A stretch of DNA of 5,917 nt from Paracoccaceae bacterium (GTDB lineage: Bacteria; Pseudomonadota; Alphaproteobacteria; Rhodobacterales; Rhodobacteraceae), in contig JAAUPC010000236.1 in NCBI GenBank assembly GCA_012036325.1, positions 1 through 5,917 of the forward strand. Direction: 5' to 3'. The position numbers and the translations under genes are program-made. The notes beneath the pieces were generated by a model. It made no database searches and was not told where the DNA came from. It worked only from the letters and a program-made list of their open reading frames with translations. This document shows positions 5,785 to 5,917 of the stretch, one piece after another; position 1 is the first letter of the stretch, and each line of letters starts with the position of its first letter.

Positions 5785-5917
5785 ATGGGCAAGGCAAAGT
5801 TTGAACGGAATAAACCGCACGTCAACATTGGCACGATCGGCCACGTTGACCACGGCAAGACGACGCTGACGGCGGCGATCACGAAGTATTTTGGCGAATT
5901 CCGCGCCTATGACCAGA
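5785..5917 (+). CDS. tuf: Elongation factor Tu, 5' part, runs off the window
   Basis: EF-Tu delivers aminoacyl-tRNA to the ribosomal A site in a GTP-dependent way. Only 44 codons are in the window. They start [20 protein letters not shown] and include the complete P-loop GHVDHGKT (residues 19-26), followed by [10 protein letters not shown]. The family is unmistakable, but the other GTPase motifs and the tRNA-binding domains lie beyond position 5917. GAGGAG (5771-5776) is 8 nt before the ATG. It closes the str operon order and is separated from fusA by an 88-nt hairpin-rich gap with no recognisable internal promoter. Related bacteria often have a second tuf copy elsewhere, which this window cannot show. 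Confidence 0.98.
   Translation, partial: MGKAKFERNKPHVNIGTIGHVDHGKTTLTAAITKYFGEFRAYDQ

Noticed and set aside
1..5917. CRISPR array, tRNA, rRNA, insertion sequence or integrase
   Set aside because: No regularly spaced direct repeats, cloverleaf sequence, rRNA core sequence, transposase motif or attachment-site duplication was found on reading either strand.

Overview
This is a GC-rich chromosomal segment from an alphaproteobacterium, most likely a member of the Rhodobacterales (Rhodobacter-like). That placement rests on the sequences of S12, S7, EF-G and EF-Tu, on the gene order rpsL-rpsG-fusA-tuf, and on intergenic motifs that resemble those I associate with Rhodobacteraceae. It is an inference from recall, not a database result. 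All supported genes are on the + strand.

Layout. Positions 1-118 hold two back-to-back hairpins and no gene. Positions 119-841 encode a small predicted lipoprotein of unknown function. One base later, with its own strong ribosome binding site, comes the 5' part of a lipase-like alpha/beta hydrolase gene (843-1244). It stops before any nucleophile motif and looks like a deletion remnant. A roughly 300-base gap (1245-1548) carries inverted repeats that look like a minus-strand intergenic element. Next is a ten-helix EamA/DMT-family permease (1549-2430), which starts at TTG.

The second half is the str operon. A good sigma70-type promoter (TTGACA, then CTATAC/TATACG at 2461-2490) lies 31 bases after the permease stop. 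It is followed by a leader of about 210 bases with several potential hairpins. One of these resembles an intrinsic terminator or attenuator, and its right arm contains the ATG of an arginine-rich 30-codon ORF whose stop abuts the rpsL start. Then come rpsL (S12), rpsG (S7), fusA (EF-G) and the first 44 codons of tuf (EF-Tu). The gaps rpsL-rpsG (11 nt) and rpsG-fusA (9 nt) are very short. The fusA-tuf gap (88 nt) holds a compact multi-hairpin, REP-like element.

How the genes work together. S12 and S7 are small-subunit proteins, and EF-G and EF-Tu are the GTPases that drive translocation and aminoacyl-tRNA delivery, so the operon couples ribosome and factor supply. The three genes in front appear to be accessory and are not functionally linked to translation. 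The most interesting points are the structured str leader and the lipoprotein/truncated-lipase pair. Nothing in the window is clearly a new system.
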